NCBI GenBank assembly: GCA_016707885.1
Contig: JADJGU010000007.1
Coordinates: 62,001-126,000, forward strand
DNA from: Sphingomonadales bacterium
GTDB taxonomy: Bacteria; Pseudomonadota; Alphaproteobacteria; Sphingomonadales; Sphingomonadaceae
Direction: 5' to 3'
DNA: 64,000 nucleotides
The notes under the pieces were generated by a model that saw nothing but the letters and a program-made list of their open reading frames with translations, had not been told where the DNA came from and did no database searches. This document shows positions 47,595 through 57,700 of this stretch, in pieces. Within the stretch, counting starts at the first letter, position 1; each line of letters begins with the position of its first letter. The translations under genes were made by a program, and so were the position numbers.

Positions 47595-49808
47595 ATGCAA
47601 TTTGCTATCGATGAACCCATATCGATCACAGCCGACCATTCCGGCAGCAATTGGTTGTCTCGCATCGAAAACTGGCTGGAATCCGAACAGGAACGCCTTC
47701 CGCTATTGATTCCGGTCGCGTTGGGTCTTGGAATTTCGATCTGGCAGGTTTTTGGCGCGGAACAGGGGTGGTTGGTCGCCTGCGCCTGCGCTGGAGCAGC
47801 ATTGCTCGGACTGTCGATTGGCCCATCGTCGCGGTTGAAGGGGCTGATGCACATAAGCGCGCTTTTGCTCGGGCTGGGGTTCGGCGCGATAACATTCAAA
47901 TCATGGTTGTACGGCGCGGCACCTTTAGAAAGGCCATGGATAGGCAAGCTGCACGGGCGTGTCGAAAGCATAGAGGATGTGTCGGCGCGCGATATTGTCC
48001 GCTACCGAATATATGTCGGTCAGCATCTGGAACTGCCCAGGATTATTCGAGTGAATATCGACAAGGAGCTTGCTTCGCCTGACATCGCGCCGGGAAGCGT
48101 GATCGAATTCAAGGCGCGGTTGATGCCGCCACCGGGGCCCGCCTTGCCGGGAAGCTATGATTTCGCACGGACAGCTTGGTTCAGCGGAATCGGTGCAACC
48201 GGCAGGATATTGGGGCCTGTTCGCATCATTGCTCCGCCTCTCAACCAGCAGGATTTCTGGAATAACGCCCGCAATGCATTGTCGACGAGGATCCAGTTGG
48301 CAATGGGTACTGAAACAGGCCCGGTCGGCAGCGCTTTGCTGGTCGGTACGCGCGGCAGCATCGTAGAAGCCGATGCGGAAGCACTGCGCAATTCAGGAAT
48401 GGCGCATCTTTTGTCGGTCAGTGGCCTGCATGTCACCGCTGTCGTGGGCGGAACTTTTATACTGGTCGCAAGCATGCTCGCATTATGGCCCTGGCTCGCC
48501 TTGCGGGTATCGGTGCCGCTGGCGTCGGCGGCTTGCGCTGCCATTATCGCAATACTCTATACCTTGTTGACCGGCGCCGAGGTGCCAACCGTGCGTGCCT
48601 GCATTGCAGCCCTTCTGATCCTCGTAGCCTTGGCGATGGGTCGAGATGCTTTGTCTCTGCGCCTGCTCGCTGCCGGTGCCACCTTTGTCCTGCTGTTCTG
48701 GCCGGAGGCGCTTGCCGGGCCCAGTTTTCAGCTGAGCTTTGCGGCGGTTGGTACCATCATCATTTTGCATGACAGCACATGGATGCGGAACTGGATGCAG
48801 CGGCGCGACGAGGGGCTATTCGTTCGCCTAACCCGGCAATTATCGGGGCTGCTGCTAACGGGCTTGGCCATCGAACTGGTGCTGGCCCCGATTGCCTTGT
48901 TTCATTTCCACAAAAGCGGCCTCTATGGTGCGTTGGCGAACATTGCCGCCATTCCCCTGACAACATTTCTGGTGATGCCAGCGCAGTTGCTGGGCCTTTT
49001 GTCAGATGTCGTCTGGTCGGGTTTGGGGGCACCCTTTTGGTGGGTGGCAAAGCAGGGCATAACGGCAATTTTATGGATAGCTCATTCGGTGAGTGTAGCC
49101 CCGGGCGCTGTTGCTCTGTTACCCGAAATGCCGGTTTGGGCGTTTGGAACCGCAACGCTGTCAGGATTGGCCATCGCGATATTCGGGTCGCGCTGGCGAT
49201 GGCTTGCGCTGGGTCCGATGCTGATCGCGACCATAACCATGCTCAGCGCCCCGCGTCCCGATATGTTGCTGACTGGCGATGGCCAGCATTTGGCGATCAT
49301 ATATGGCGACGAACAACTGGCGCTGCTGCGGCCGAGGGCCGGGGAATATGCACGCTCCATGCTGGGTGAAACGGCAGCAATCGGGGAAGAGGCCATGGCA
49401 CTGGATGATATGCCCGGTGCAGTTTGCAATCCGGATGGATGTGCATTTGCAATGCAAAAAGGCGGACGCCAATGGCGAATATTGGCCTTGCGGTCAGGCT
49501 ATATGATCCCATCAATGGAATTGGCGGCGGCCTGTCGGCGTAGCGATATTGTCATCAGCAGCAGGTGGCTGCCCTGGAGTTGTAAACCGCGCTGGTTGAA
49601 GGCCGATGCGACATTGCTCGAACAAACGGGTGGACTGGCCTTTTATTTGGCCGATGCGAAAATTAGCAGCGTTGCTGAAGAAAATGCGCATCATCCCTGG
49701 TCGGCATATGCGCCGCATCGCCTGCAAGCGCGGGCTGAACGGCGTGCAAAAGAAAAAGCGGCGAGGAAGGCCTCGCCGCTTTCAAAAAATGTTCTACCCA
49801 AGCCTTAG
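47595..49808 (+). CDS. comEC: ComEC/Rec2-type competence membrane protein
   Basis: Predicted channel for DNA uptake in natural transformation. The about 737 residues have N-terminal helices, a DUF4131-like region, the Competence core with SVSGLHVTAVVGGTFI (about 275) and many membrane helices, then a beta-lactamase-like C-terminal segment that is short and lacks a clear HxHxDH motif. The start at 47595 is chosen because the upstream 12 codons look non-coding, but no Shine-Dalgarno sequence is visible. The stop overlaps that of lexA; the last codons also form the lexA terminator. Confidence 0.88.
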   Translation: MQFAIDEPISITADHSGSNWLSRIENWLESEQERLPLLIPVALGLGISIWQVFGAEQGWLVACACAGAALLGLSIGPSSRLKGLMHISALLLGLGFGAITFKSWLYGAAPLERPWIGKLHGRVESIEDVSARDIVRYRIYVGQHLELPRIIRVNIDKELASPDIAPGSVIEFKARLMPPPGPALPGSYDFARTAWFSGIGATGRILGPVRIIAPPLNQQDFWNNARNALSTRIQLAMGTETGPVGSALLVGTRGSIVEADAEALRNSGMAHLLSVSGLHVTAVVGGTFILVASMLALWPWLALRVSVPLASAACAAIIAILYTLLTGAEVPTVRACIAALLILVALAMGRDALSLRLLAAGATFVLLFWPEALAGPSFQLSFAAVGTIIILHDSTWMRNWMQRRDEGLFVRLTRQLSGLLLTGLAIELVLAPIALFHFHKSGLYGALANIAAIPLTTFLVMPAQLLGLLSDVVWSGLGAPFWWVAKQGITAILWIAHSVSVAPGAVALLPEMPVWAFGTATLSGLAIAIFGSRWRWLALGPMLIATITMLSAPRPDMLLTGDGQHLAIIYGDEQLALLRPRAGEYARSMLGETAAIGEEAMALDDMPGAVCNPDGCAFAMQKGGRQWRILALRSGYMIPSMELAAACRRSDIVISSRWLPWSCKPRWLKADATLLEQTGGLAFYLADAKISSVAEENAHHPWSAYAPHRLQARAERRAKEKAARKASPLSKNVLPKP
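49746..49780 (-). terminator. Intrinsic terminator of lexA, inside the end of comEC
   Basis: AGCGGCGAGG and CCTCGCCGCT form a perfect 10-bp stem (49757-49780) around the loop CCTT (leftward strand), followed leftward by TTTTTCTTTT. This is a textbook Rho-independent terminator for the leftward lexA transcript. It lies entirely within the last coding stretch of comEC. On the rightward strand the stem is followed only by TTTC, so it is weak in that direction. Confidence 0.87.
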
Positions 49809-50509
49809 TGATAGCGGCGGAGCAGGCCAGCGAGCCGCCCCTGCACTTCAACCTCATTGGCATCATAATATTGCGGATCATAGCTGCTGTTCGCGGGATC
49901 AAGGCGGATGCGGCCATTTTCGCGGCGGAGATATTTGAGCGTAGCTTCTTCACCGCGAACCAGCGCCACCACGATTTCGCCATCGCGTGCGGTCTGGGTT
50001 TTTCGGATCAGCGCATAGTCGCCATCGAGAATGCCTGCCTCAACCATCGAGTCGCCGGATACTTCGAGTGCGTAGTGTTCGCCCGAGCCAAGCAAAGCCA
50101 TTGGCACCGAAAGCGAATTCTGCCCTTCCAAGGCTTCGATTGGAACACCGGCTGCAATCTTGCCATGTAGCGGGATTTCGATAACGTCATTGGCGGCCAC
50201 CGGCAATGTCTTGGCAGGGGCAGGGCGATGATCGGCAATGTTGGCGACCTTCGCATTGACCGCCTCATTTTGCGAAAGCGAGCGGGCGCTGCCACCATCG
50301 GGCATTTTGACCACTTCCAATGCGCGGGCACGGTTGGGAAGGCGACGGAGGAAACCGCGTTCCTCTAGAGCACCGATCAACCGATGAACCCCCGATTTGC
50401 TCTTGAGATCGAGCGCCTCTTTCATTTCCTCGAAAGATGGCGAGACACCTGAGGTCTCAAGGCGTTCGTGAATGAACATCAAAAGCGCGTGCTGTTTGGA
50501 GGTCAACAT
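49805..50509 (-). CDS. lexA: SOS repressor LexA
   Basis: Represses DNA-damage genes and cleaves itself when RecA filaments form. The 234 residues have the winged helix-turn-helix (SPSFEEMKEALDLKSKSGVH, about 23-42), the cleavage bond Ala120-Gly121 in KIAAGVP, and the Ser-Lys dyad S154 (SGDSMVEAG) and K192 (ATLKYLRR). An exact alphaproteobacterial SOS box sits about 20 bases upstream, so it is autoregulated. Confidence 0.97.
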   Translation of the reverse strand: MLTSKQHALLMFIHERLETSGVSPSFEEMKEALDLKSKSGVHRLIGALEERGFLRRLPNRARALEVVKMPDGGSARSLSQNEAVNAKVANIADHRPAPAKTLPVAANDVIEIPLHGKIAAGVPIEALEGQNSLSVPMALLGSGEHYALEVSGDSMVEAGILDGDYALIRKTQTARDGEIVVALVRGEEATLKYLRRENGRIRLDPANSSYDPQYYDANEVEVQGRLAGLLRRYH

Positions 50510-50528
50510 GGTTTGTTCCTGCCTGGTT

Positions 50529-50543
50529 GAACAGATGTGGAAC
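50529..50543 (-). promoter_or_regulatory. LexA-binding SOS box of the lexA promoter
   Basis: GAAC-N7-GAAC on the + strand, i.e. GTTC-CACATCT-GTTC on the lexA strand, is the canonical alphaproteobacterial LexA operator. It lies 20 bases upstream of the lexA start, where it would block the promoter. Confidence 0.9.
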
Positions 50544-50594
50544 GATTAGGAAACAAAGAGGGGTGTTGTCAAGGGGTGTCGAAATGCGCCATTT

Positions 50595-51776
50595 TCAAAA
50601 ATGCAGCGGGTAAAAGGCAACCGGTTCGCCCACAGACGTAACTCCACTATCTGCAGGCCTTATTATCAATGCGTTAGCCTCTGACAGCGCCGCCAGCATT
50701 GCACTGTCGTTGACGCCCACGGGCACTAAGGTGCCGTCGACCAGCTTTGCCCGCAGATGGTCGGTGCGCGGACCATTGGCGGCCAAATCAACACCCGTCG
50801 GCGCGGTGAGTCGCTGTGGCAGCGGGTCTGCAGCGCCGCAAAGATGCGCGATCAACGGGCGCAGATAGAGCATTGCGGTCACAAAGGCCGAAACCGGGTT
50901 GCCCGGCAGCCCGAGCGCCACCGCATCGCCCAATCGGCCTGCAATCACCGGCTTGCCGGGGCGCATCGCGATTTTCCAGAAGACAATTTCTCCGCCCGCC
51001 GCCTTCAGCGCGGGTACGATAAGGTCATGATCGCCTACCGAAGCCCCGCCGGTTGTAACGATGATGTCATGGTCGGACAGCGCGCGGAATTGCTGTGTCA
51101 GCGCCTCCAGATCATCCTCGACCGCCGGAAACTCACTCAGTTCGACCGGCAGGCTACGTAACATCGCCGCGAGCATGACGCCGTTCGAAGCGGGTATCTG
51201 ATCTTCGGCACATGGCGAGCCGGGCGTGACCAGCTCATTGCCCGTAGAGACCAGCGCGACCTTCAATTTGCGGTGAACTGTTAGTTCGCCATGCCCCGCC
51301 ATGGCGGCCAGCGCCACATGCCGCGCGTGTAGTTCAGCGCCCTTTGGCACGACGACCGTGCCTTCGACAAAATCTCCACCGGCATAGCGCACATTTTGCC
51401 CGGCTTTTATGGGTGCATCGCCGGTAAGCGTTACTACATCGCCTTCGCGCGATACATTTTCCTGGATGATGACGGTATCGGCACCTTTGGGCACCACAGC
51501 TCCTGTAAAGATGCGCACTGCTTCGCCAGTTTCGACTTTGCCTGCAAACTGAGTGCCCGCAGCGCTTTCGCCAATGACCGTCCACGGACCCGCAGCATCG
51601 GCAAAGCGGATCGCATAGCCATCCATGGCCGACAGTTCGCGCGCAGGCTGGGTGCGCAGCGCCGCCACATCCTCCGCCGCCCAACGCCCGGCCGCTTCGT
51701 TCAGTGCCACGCGTTCGGTCTCAACCGGTGCCTTCAGCGCCAAAATTCGCGCCTGCGCTTCCTCAACCGAGATCAT
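50595..51776 (-). CDS. moeA: Molybdopterin molybdenumtransferase
   Basis: Inserts molybdate into adenylated molybdopterin. The 393 residues contain the domain III motif TTGGASVGDHDLI (about 240-252), MRPGKPVIAGRLGDAVALGL (about 272), and GLPGNPVSAFV. The N-terminal SAMDGYAIRFADA is typical. It overlaps moaC by four bases, forming a molybdenum-cofactor pair downstream of trpC. Confidence 0.95.
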   Translation of the reverse strand: MISVEEAQARILALKAPVETERVALNEAAGRWAAEDVAALRTQPARELSAMDGYAIRFADAAGPWTVIGESAAGTQFAGKVETGEAVRIFTGAVVPKGADTVIIQENVSREGDVVTLTGDAPIKAGQNVRYAGGDFVEGTVVVPKGAELHARHVALAAMAGHGELTVHRKLKVALVSTGNELVTPGSPCAEDQIPASNGVMLAAMLRSLPVELSEFPAVEDDLEALTQQFRALSDHDIIVTTGGASVGDHDLIVPALKAAGGEIVFWKIAMRPGKPVIAGRLGDAVALGLPGNPVSAFVTAMLYLRPLIAHLCGAADPLPQRLTAPTGVDLAANGPRTDHLRAKLVDGTLVPVGVNDSAMLAALSEANALIIRPADSGVTSVGEPVAFYPLHF

Positions 51777-52243
51777 TCTGCGCGCCAGTCGCCCGACTTG
51801 CCGCCGCTTTTCGACAATAACCGCACGCCCGAAATCACCATGGCCTTATCGAGCGCTTTGGCCATGTCATAAATTGTGAGCAACGCCACAGACGCCGCCG
51901 TCATTGCCTCCATCTCCACCCCGGTTTGCCCGGTGAGGCGGGTGAGCGCGGAGACGCGGATGCCGTCCGCCTCAAAGTCAAAATCAACCGCAACCTTCGA
52001 CAGCGCCAGCGGATGGCAAAGTGGGATCAGCTCGCTCGTCTTCTTCGCCGCCATGATGCCCGCAATCCGTGCGGTGGCGAGAACATCGCCCTTCTTCACC
52101 GCACCCTCACGGATCGCCGCCAGCGCCTCTGCCGACATGGCAATTCGCCCCTCGGCCACAGCCTCACGGACGGTTGCATCTTTGGCAGAGATATCGACCA
52201 TCGCGGCATTGCCGGCGTCGTTAAGGTGGGTGAGTTTGGTCAT
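51773..52243 (-). CDS. moaC: Cyclic pyranopterin monophosphate synthase
   Basis: Forms cyclic pyranopterin monophosphate in molybdenum-cofactor synthesis, after MoaA. The 156 residues contain KKTSELIPLCHPLALSKV with the conserved active-site residues, GQTGVEMEAMTAASVALL and the Lys-rich end KSGGKSGDW. The stop overlaps moeA (ATGA). No moaA, moaD or moaE is in the window. Confidence 0.95.
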   Translation of the reverse strand: MTKLTHLNDAGNAAMVDISAKDATVREAVAEGRIAMSAEALAAIREGAVKKGDVLATARIAGIMAAKKTSELIPLCHPLALSKVAVDFDFEADGIRVSALTRLTGQTGVEMEAMTAASVALLTIYDMAKALDKAMVISGVRLLSKSGGKSGDWRAE

Positions 52244-52295
52244 GTGAGATGTAATGCCTCGTGCGGAGTGCGCTGTCGAGAGATAGTGCTTTTTG

Positions 52296-52441
52296 GTTTC
52301 ACACGAAGGACGCGAAGGTTTTGAAGAGGGCAGAGCAAACCGATCCCGCAGGGATCATTCTTTGAACCGGACGTTTTTTGAATGCGCTTCGCGCAGGATT
52401 TACAATTACATCTTCAAAATCTTCGTGTCTTCGTGTGAAAC
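52296..52441. repeat. Long inverted-repeat element between moaC and trpC
   Basis: The left arm (52296-52326) reads GTTTCACACGAAGGACGCGAAGG then TTTTGAAG. The right arm (52412-52441) is its reverse complement with one missing base and two transitions. Internal bases include CCGATCCCGCAGGGATCA, a small hairpin of its own. The ACACGAAG repeat wording looks like an interspersed non-coding element rather than a gene. It fills most of the gap and may separate the moaC and trpC messages. Confidence 0.7.
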
Positions 52442-52472
52442 GAAAATCACAATGGCTCCCGCCAGACTAAGC

Positions 52473-53264
52473 CTAAGCCCCAGTTAGCAAAGCCCGCGTT
52501 GCCGCCGCGACATCCGCCTGCCGCATCAGGCTTTCCCCGACAAGGAAAGTCCGCACCCCACTCGCTGCCACCCGCACGCAATCGGCATGCGAGCCTATCC
52601 CGCTCTCGCACACCAGCAGCACAGCTTCGGGCACCATGCCCGCCAAGCGCTCGGTGGTCGCCAGATCGACCTCGAAGGTCTTAAGGTTGCGGTTGTTGAC
52701 CCCGATCAGCCGAGAGTTCAGCCGCGTCAACGCGCGTTCCATCTCCACCTCGTCATGCACCTCAACCAGCACATCCAAAGCCTGCTCGCGCGCCGCCGCC
52801 TCAATCTCCACCATCGCTGCATCCTCAAGTGCTGCCACGATGATCAAAATCGCATCGGCCCCCATCGCCCTTGCTTCGGCGCATTGCCAGGGGTCGACCA
52901 TGAAATCCTTGCGGATCACCGGCAGCGCGCACGCCGCCCGCGCCGCGATCAGATAGTCCTCATGCCCCTGAAAATAGGGCGCATCGGTCAGCACCGAAAG
53001 GCACGCCGCCCCGCCCGCCGCATAATCGCGAGCATGCGATGCCGGATCGAAATCCGCACGGATCAGGCCCTTCGAAGGACTCGCTTTCTTGATCTCCGCT
53101 ATCAGCGCAAAGCCATTCTCGGCCTTTGCCCGCAACGCCGCCTCAAAGCCGCGCACGGGGGAGGGGTCAGCCCAATCTGGCCGCCGCCCCGAAGGATAGC
53201 TCAGCTTGCGCGCCGCGACCTCATCGCGCTTCGTGGCGCATATTTCATCCAATTTATTGGCCAT
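52473..53264 (-). CDS. trpC: Indole-3-glycerol phosphate synthase
   Basis: Closes the indole ring in tryptophan synthesis. The 263 residues form a TIM barrel with IAEIKKASPSKGLIR (catalytic Lys, about 56), SVLTDAPYFQGHEDYL, VIRKDFMVDPWQ, VEVHDEVEME, and IGVNNRNLKTFEVDL. The start at 53264 (MANKLDEICATKRDEV) matches family length; the frame extends upstream without coding character. In related genomes trpC usually follows trpD directly; here 9 kb of other genes lie between them. Confidence 0.95.
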   Translation of the reverse strand: MANKLDEICATKRDEVAARKLSYPSGRRPDWADPSPVRGFEAALRAKAENGFALIAEIKKASPSKGLIRADFDPASHARDYAAGGAACLSVLTDAPYFQGHEDYLIAARAACALPVIRKDFMVDPWQCAEARAMGADAILIIVAALEDAAMVEIEAAAREQALDVLVEVHDEVEMERALTRLNSRLIGVNNRNLKTFEVDLATTERLAGMVPEAVLLVCESGIGSHADCVRVAASGVRTFLVGESLMRQADVAAATRALLTGA

Positions 53265-53422
53265 GCGCAGCGGGTAGCGCGCAGCGCGCCCTGTTGGAAC
53301 CATTTTACGCACGGCAGCGCAAAGAATTTCGCCCGCTCCACCCGCTCCCCCAAAAAACCGCTGTCCTACACACCCCCTGATGCCATAACTGCCTGGCCTT
53401 TTCGTGCATGAAGGAAAAGGCA

Positions 53423-54610
53423 ATGGCGCAAGAGATACTCCCCCCAGAACCCGAACCCACACCAGAACCCACCACCCCGTTCGAAATCGATCCCGAAGAC
53501 CTGCCCCCCGCGCTCGAATTCACCCCCGTGCCGCGCAAGCGCATCCGCGCAGACGGGCTCAACCCCATGCGGCAACGCGCCTTCATCACCTATTTGTCGG
53601 TCAATGGCAGCGTGGAAATGTCGGCCACCGCCGTGGGCGTCAGCGCGAACAGTTTCTACCAGCTCAAAAAGGCGGAAGGTGCCGAAAGCTTTGCCGCCGT
53701 ATGGGACATAGCGATCGAAATGGGCGCGCGCCGCGTGCTCGATACGCTGATGGATCATGCCATCCACGGCACGCCTGAAAAGCTGCTGAAGGATGGCGAG
53801 GTCATCCTCGAACGGCGCAAATATAATACCCGCGCGATGATGTGGATCGTCCAGCAACGCTTTCCGGAACTCTATGGCGGCAACCTCAACCTATCCGGCC
53901 GCCCGGCGAGCAGCCTGCCGCACGGCATCCAGAAACTGAAAGAGGAATGGCGAAAGGAGTGGGAGGAGGAAGCCGCCGCGAAAGAGGCGGAGATGCGCGC
54001 GCTTCATGAGGCGGAGCACAACAGCGCAGAGGCCAGCAAGGCCCGCTTCCTGAAAAAATATCAGGCAAAAGTGCGTGAGGAATATTTCTTCCGCGCAGAG
54101 GGCAACGCCATTGCCGCCGATTTCGCGCTGCGCCAGCTGGCGATGATGGAGGTGGTGATGGATGTCGGCGGGATTTGTATGGAGTTGATACAGGAGCATT
54201 TCCACAGCGCCCCGCATGGCGGCCCGTGGAGCACCGAAGTCAGCCGCGCGCTGGAGGATGCAAGGCACAGCGCATGGGCGCAAGCCATCGCCGAAGCCAC
54301 CCGGCAGCGCGCGCGGGACGGGGGCGAAGGCTATGGAGCGGATATGCCGGGCGCAGACGCGTTTGGTGTGGCGGAGCCGGAGGAAGGGCAGGGCCCCCAA
54401 GCCCCCGATATGATCGCCCTCTACCCCCGCCCGCACCGGCCATTTTATCTGAATGAGGAGGATATGGTGAGGGATGAGGTAGCCCGCACGCGGCTGAACT
54501 GGCTAGGCGGCAGTTACAGGGAGCGCGCGGCGGCGGAGGCCGAGTGGCGGGCAAACCGGCAGGTAGAGAGTGAGGGGCCGGAGGGGGATACGTTTTTGCC
54601 TGGGGGGTGA
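53423..54610 (+). CDS. Terminase-small-subunit-like DNA-binding protein
   Basis: A protein of about 395 residues. After a Pro/Glu-rich leader, residues about 45-85 form a helix-turn-helix (NGSVEMSATAVGVSANSFYQ) like that of phage terminase small subunits. A coiled segment rich in Glu, Lys and Ala follows (about 170-225), then a hydrophilic tail. AAGGAAAAGG lies before the start at 53423. No large terminase or other phage gene is nearby, so it is either a domesticated orphan or a lineage-typical regulator. GC-rich codons match the chromosome, unlike the next gene. Confidence 0.6.
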   Translation: MAQEILPPEPEPTPEPTTPFEIDPEDLPPALEFTPVPRKRIRADGLNPMRQRAFITYLSVNGSVEMSATAVGVSANSFYQLKKAEGAESFAAVWDIAIEMGARRVLDTLMDHAIHGTPEKLLKDGEVILERRKYNTRAMMWIVQQRFPELYGGNLNLSGRPASSLPHGIQKLKEEWRKEWEEEAAAKEAEMRALHEAEHNSAEASKARFLKKYQAKVREEYFFRAEGNAIAADFALRQLAMMEVVMDVGGICMELIQEHFHSAPHGGPWSTEVSRALEDARHSAWAQAIAEATRQRARDGGEGYGADMPGADAFGVAEPEEGQGPQAPDMIALYPRPHRPFYLNEEDMVRDEVARTRLNWLGGSYRERAAAEAEWRANRQVESEGPEGDTFLPGG

Positions 54611-54745
54611 GGGGGTAGCCGGTGCAGCCTTGCGAAGGGGTGCAAATTTCCCAAAGTTCTTGAAGGTGCAATATAGTCGCTGGATATTTCCCATTTTCTG
54701 ATTAAACAGCGATAGCAAATCGCATTTTTAAGATTAGGGAAAACA

Positions 54746-57700
54746 GTGAGCGGACAAAACTCTAGCATTGCGACAATCTTGGTCTTTGTCGCTCTTCCTG
54801 AAGAGCATGACCGCCTTCTCGAACAATTTCCGTCTTTAAACAGTATTCCAGATAGCAAGTTTGTATATGTGGAACACGACATCAAGACTGATGGATTTCG
54901 GATGATATCAGTACTTGCAGAAGGAATGGGTATCGATAATGCCTTTGACGCAACAGCAGCAGGTATTTCGAAATTCAAACCTAACTTAATCGTGTGTTTG
55001 GGTATCGCTGGCTCGTTGACATCCGATCTTAAGATTGGTGATGTAAGTGTGTCTAGTGAAGTGATCGATGTTTCTCAGAACATCAAGATTACTGAAGTAG
55101 TTTCACCTCGGAAGAGGCGCCCATCTAACCGAGCTAAGGCGCAGCGGCCTTTGGCATCAAAGACAATTGTAGAGTTATCGCCAAAGCCATTCTCTATCCT
55201 CCCTGAACTTTCCGCAAGTTTCAGATTCCTGCGATCTCATCCAACGTTGAAGGTCGATTTAGCTGACTGGGTGGGCCAAGCGAAAGACAGGCGATCAGCG
55301 CTGCTCGGTGAAAATCCAAGTGCAGAATTGGCTGAAGAAATGTTGCGTGATCCGAGCGCCGAGATTGGGCCCATAATCAGTGGACCGGTGGTTGCTAGTT
55401 CTGCATTCAAAGATACACTTAAGAAGATCGACCGGAAGGTTATGGCAGTTGAAACAGAGTCGTCAGGCGTTTGCCGCGCGGCTGCTGCTGAATCTATTCC
55501 TTGCATTACGGTGCGAGGCATTTCCGATCATGCTGACGTCAACAAAAATGCACTTGAGCGGACTACCAAGCTTGCCGCCCGGCAGTTAGCTGCCGATAAC
55601 GCCATTTCTTACTTCACTCTCCAGTTGCGCAACCCAAGTTTTATGCGAATTGCGTCAAATCATCATCAAGATGCTAATCAGCCACAGTTATTTAAGTGTA
55701 GCGATAGCGAACCAGATAAAATTTTTCTAAAAGTTTCGAGCGATATTGATGCATATCTTCAGAAAATGTCTCCAGAATATAAACATCGCCCAAACAACGC
55801 AAGTCTTCCAATTCCTCGTGTAATGAATGATATGGTAGACGACGAAGTTGAAGAATTTACTTTAAAACGTCCAAGGCCAATATTTGAAGCGTTGCGGGAT
55901 GCTCGCAACATATTTATAAAACTACCAAAATCATATCCAAATCAAACTATTGCTTGGTCGATAGCTCAATCTCTTTTGAAAAGTGAAATGGATGGAAAGC
56001 AAATTTTGCCTTTGGTCGCGTCGGGGGACGAGTTAACACCGCCATCTAAAGGTATCGAGCATGCAACAGGAATAAATCCAAATGACCCTGCTATGTTACG
56101 ACATTTCACTCCCGTACTTATAGTGAATGAGCCTCAGTTTCATTCACATCCGAAGATGAATTTTCTAATAACAGAAGTTCAAAAGTTTTCATCTTGCCCA
56201 ACAATTTTCATCTCGCGATCCGAATCTCCGACCGACCAAATTGATCGATTGAAAGCAGATCTAGGATTGATTGACCATTCTACTGCGCCAGTTCCGTTCC
56301 ATGAGATCGCGTCCTACCTAGAGACTGCATTTGAAATGAACTCCGCTGAGGCAGACTCAGTTGCAAGTCGATTGGATGAGACATTTTCCAAATTTAGGCT
56401 TCATACTCACCCAGCGTATTTTGTTGGTCTTCAAGAAACAACCCTTGATGCTCTCATTCAAGCAAATCAGCGTGCTGAGCTAATTCAACTTGCCGTAGAT
56501 GGGTTGTTGACCTTTGTGGTTGCATTCGACGAGTCACCAGTAAAATTAAGTCGAACAACAAGAGAGGAATTCCTATCTGACCTTGCTTTTGAAATAAGAG
56601 TTGAAAAGCGAACATATTCACGAGAAGATTTGTATTCTTATGTTAGAGAATTCTCTAAGAGAAAGGCTCTTGAAATACAGCCGGAAGAGTTTTTGAAAGG
56701 GTACTTTGCGGTAGGACTACTGAACGATGCAAATGGAAGAGTTTCTTTTTCAGTACCTTTTCTTGAAGCATATCTTCTGTCTGAGCGTTTGCGAAGCGAT
56801 GCTAAGTCTGCAGCTCTTTATTTTGAACCTCGTCAAGCTGAATTTGATCAGTTCACATTCGACTTGTATGTAGAGCGCGGAGCATGTGAGAGCGTTGTAT
56901 CCGCTATTTGTAACTTTGCGCGAGAAACACTAAGTTTGTGCGATGAGACTGAAAATGTTTATCTTACTAAACAAGTAAAGCCGCGCGCCCTTTCTACTCC
57001 GCAAATGCTAGTTAAGCTTGCGAACGAAATGGGTGAGGCGGCCGTAAGAATGGCAGAAAGTTCAGGATCCAAAGAGGTCCGAGATGAAAAGCAAAGGCTT
57101 TTGGATACAAGGCAAGCCGTTCGAGGTAAAGTCGCTTCGCGTGATCCAATGTCTAATAACGAACTTCCGGAAGAAACGAAGGCCGAATTTGCTAAATTGG
57201 ACGCATTATCTCGTGCGTCGACATTGCTTGCGACGCTAATAGGTTCGGGTGCCGAACGTCTAGATGGAAATATAAAGGAAGAAATCGCGAATCTAGTTTT
57301 GCAGATATTAGAGCGATTTTTACATTACTGGACGATCAACCGCATGGTGGTCAACTTTGAGGAATTGAGGGAAGAATTAAAATCTGACGAAACTGTCGAT
57401 AATCTTATAAAAGAACTAGGTTTATATAGTGAGCAGAAAGAATCTATCAGAGAAAATCTTATGACATTCTTAGACGATCAGGAACTTAGACTTCTGAGTG
57501 GTCCTGGCGGAGTGTTATTTAGCCGACTTTCGCAGTATGCCGGCGTACGTTCACTTCGACCGATTTTCGCTAAAGTTAAACCGAATTGCACTATTCAAAA
57601 ATTATTTCGCGATGCTTGGTTGATGGACGTGGAGCACGAAAGCGGAAAGAAGGCACTTAAAGATACGTTGCAGCATTATAAAGGAAGCCCGCTACTTCGA

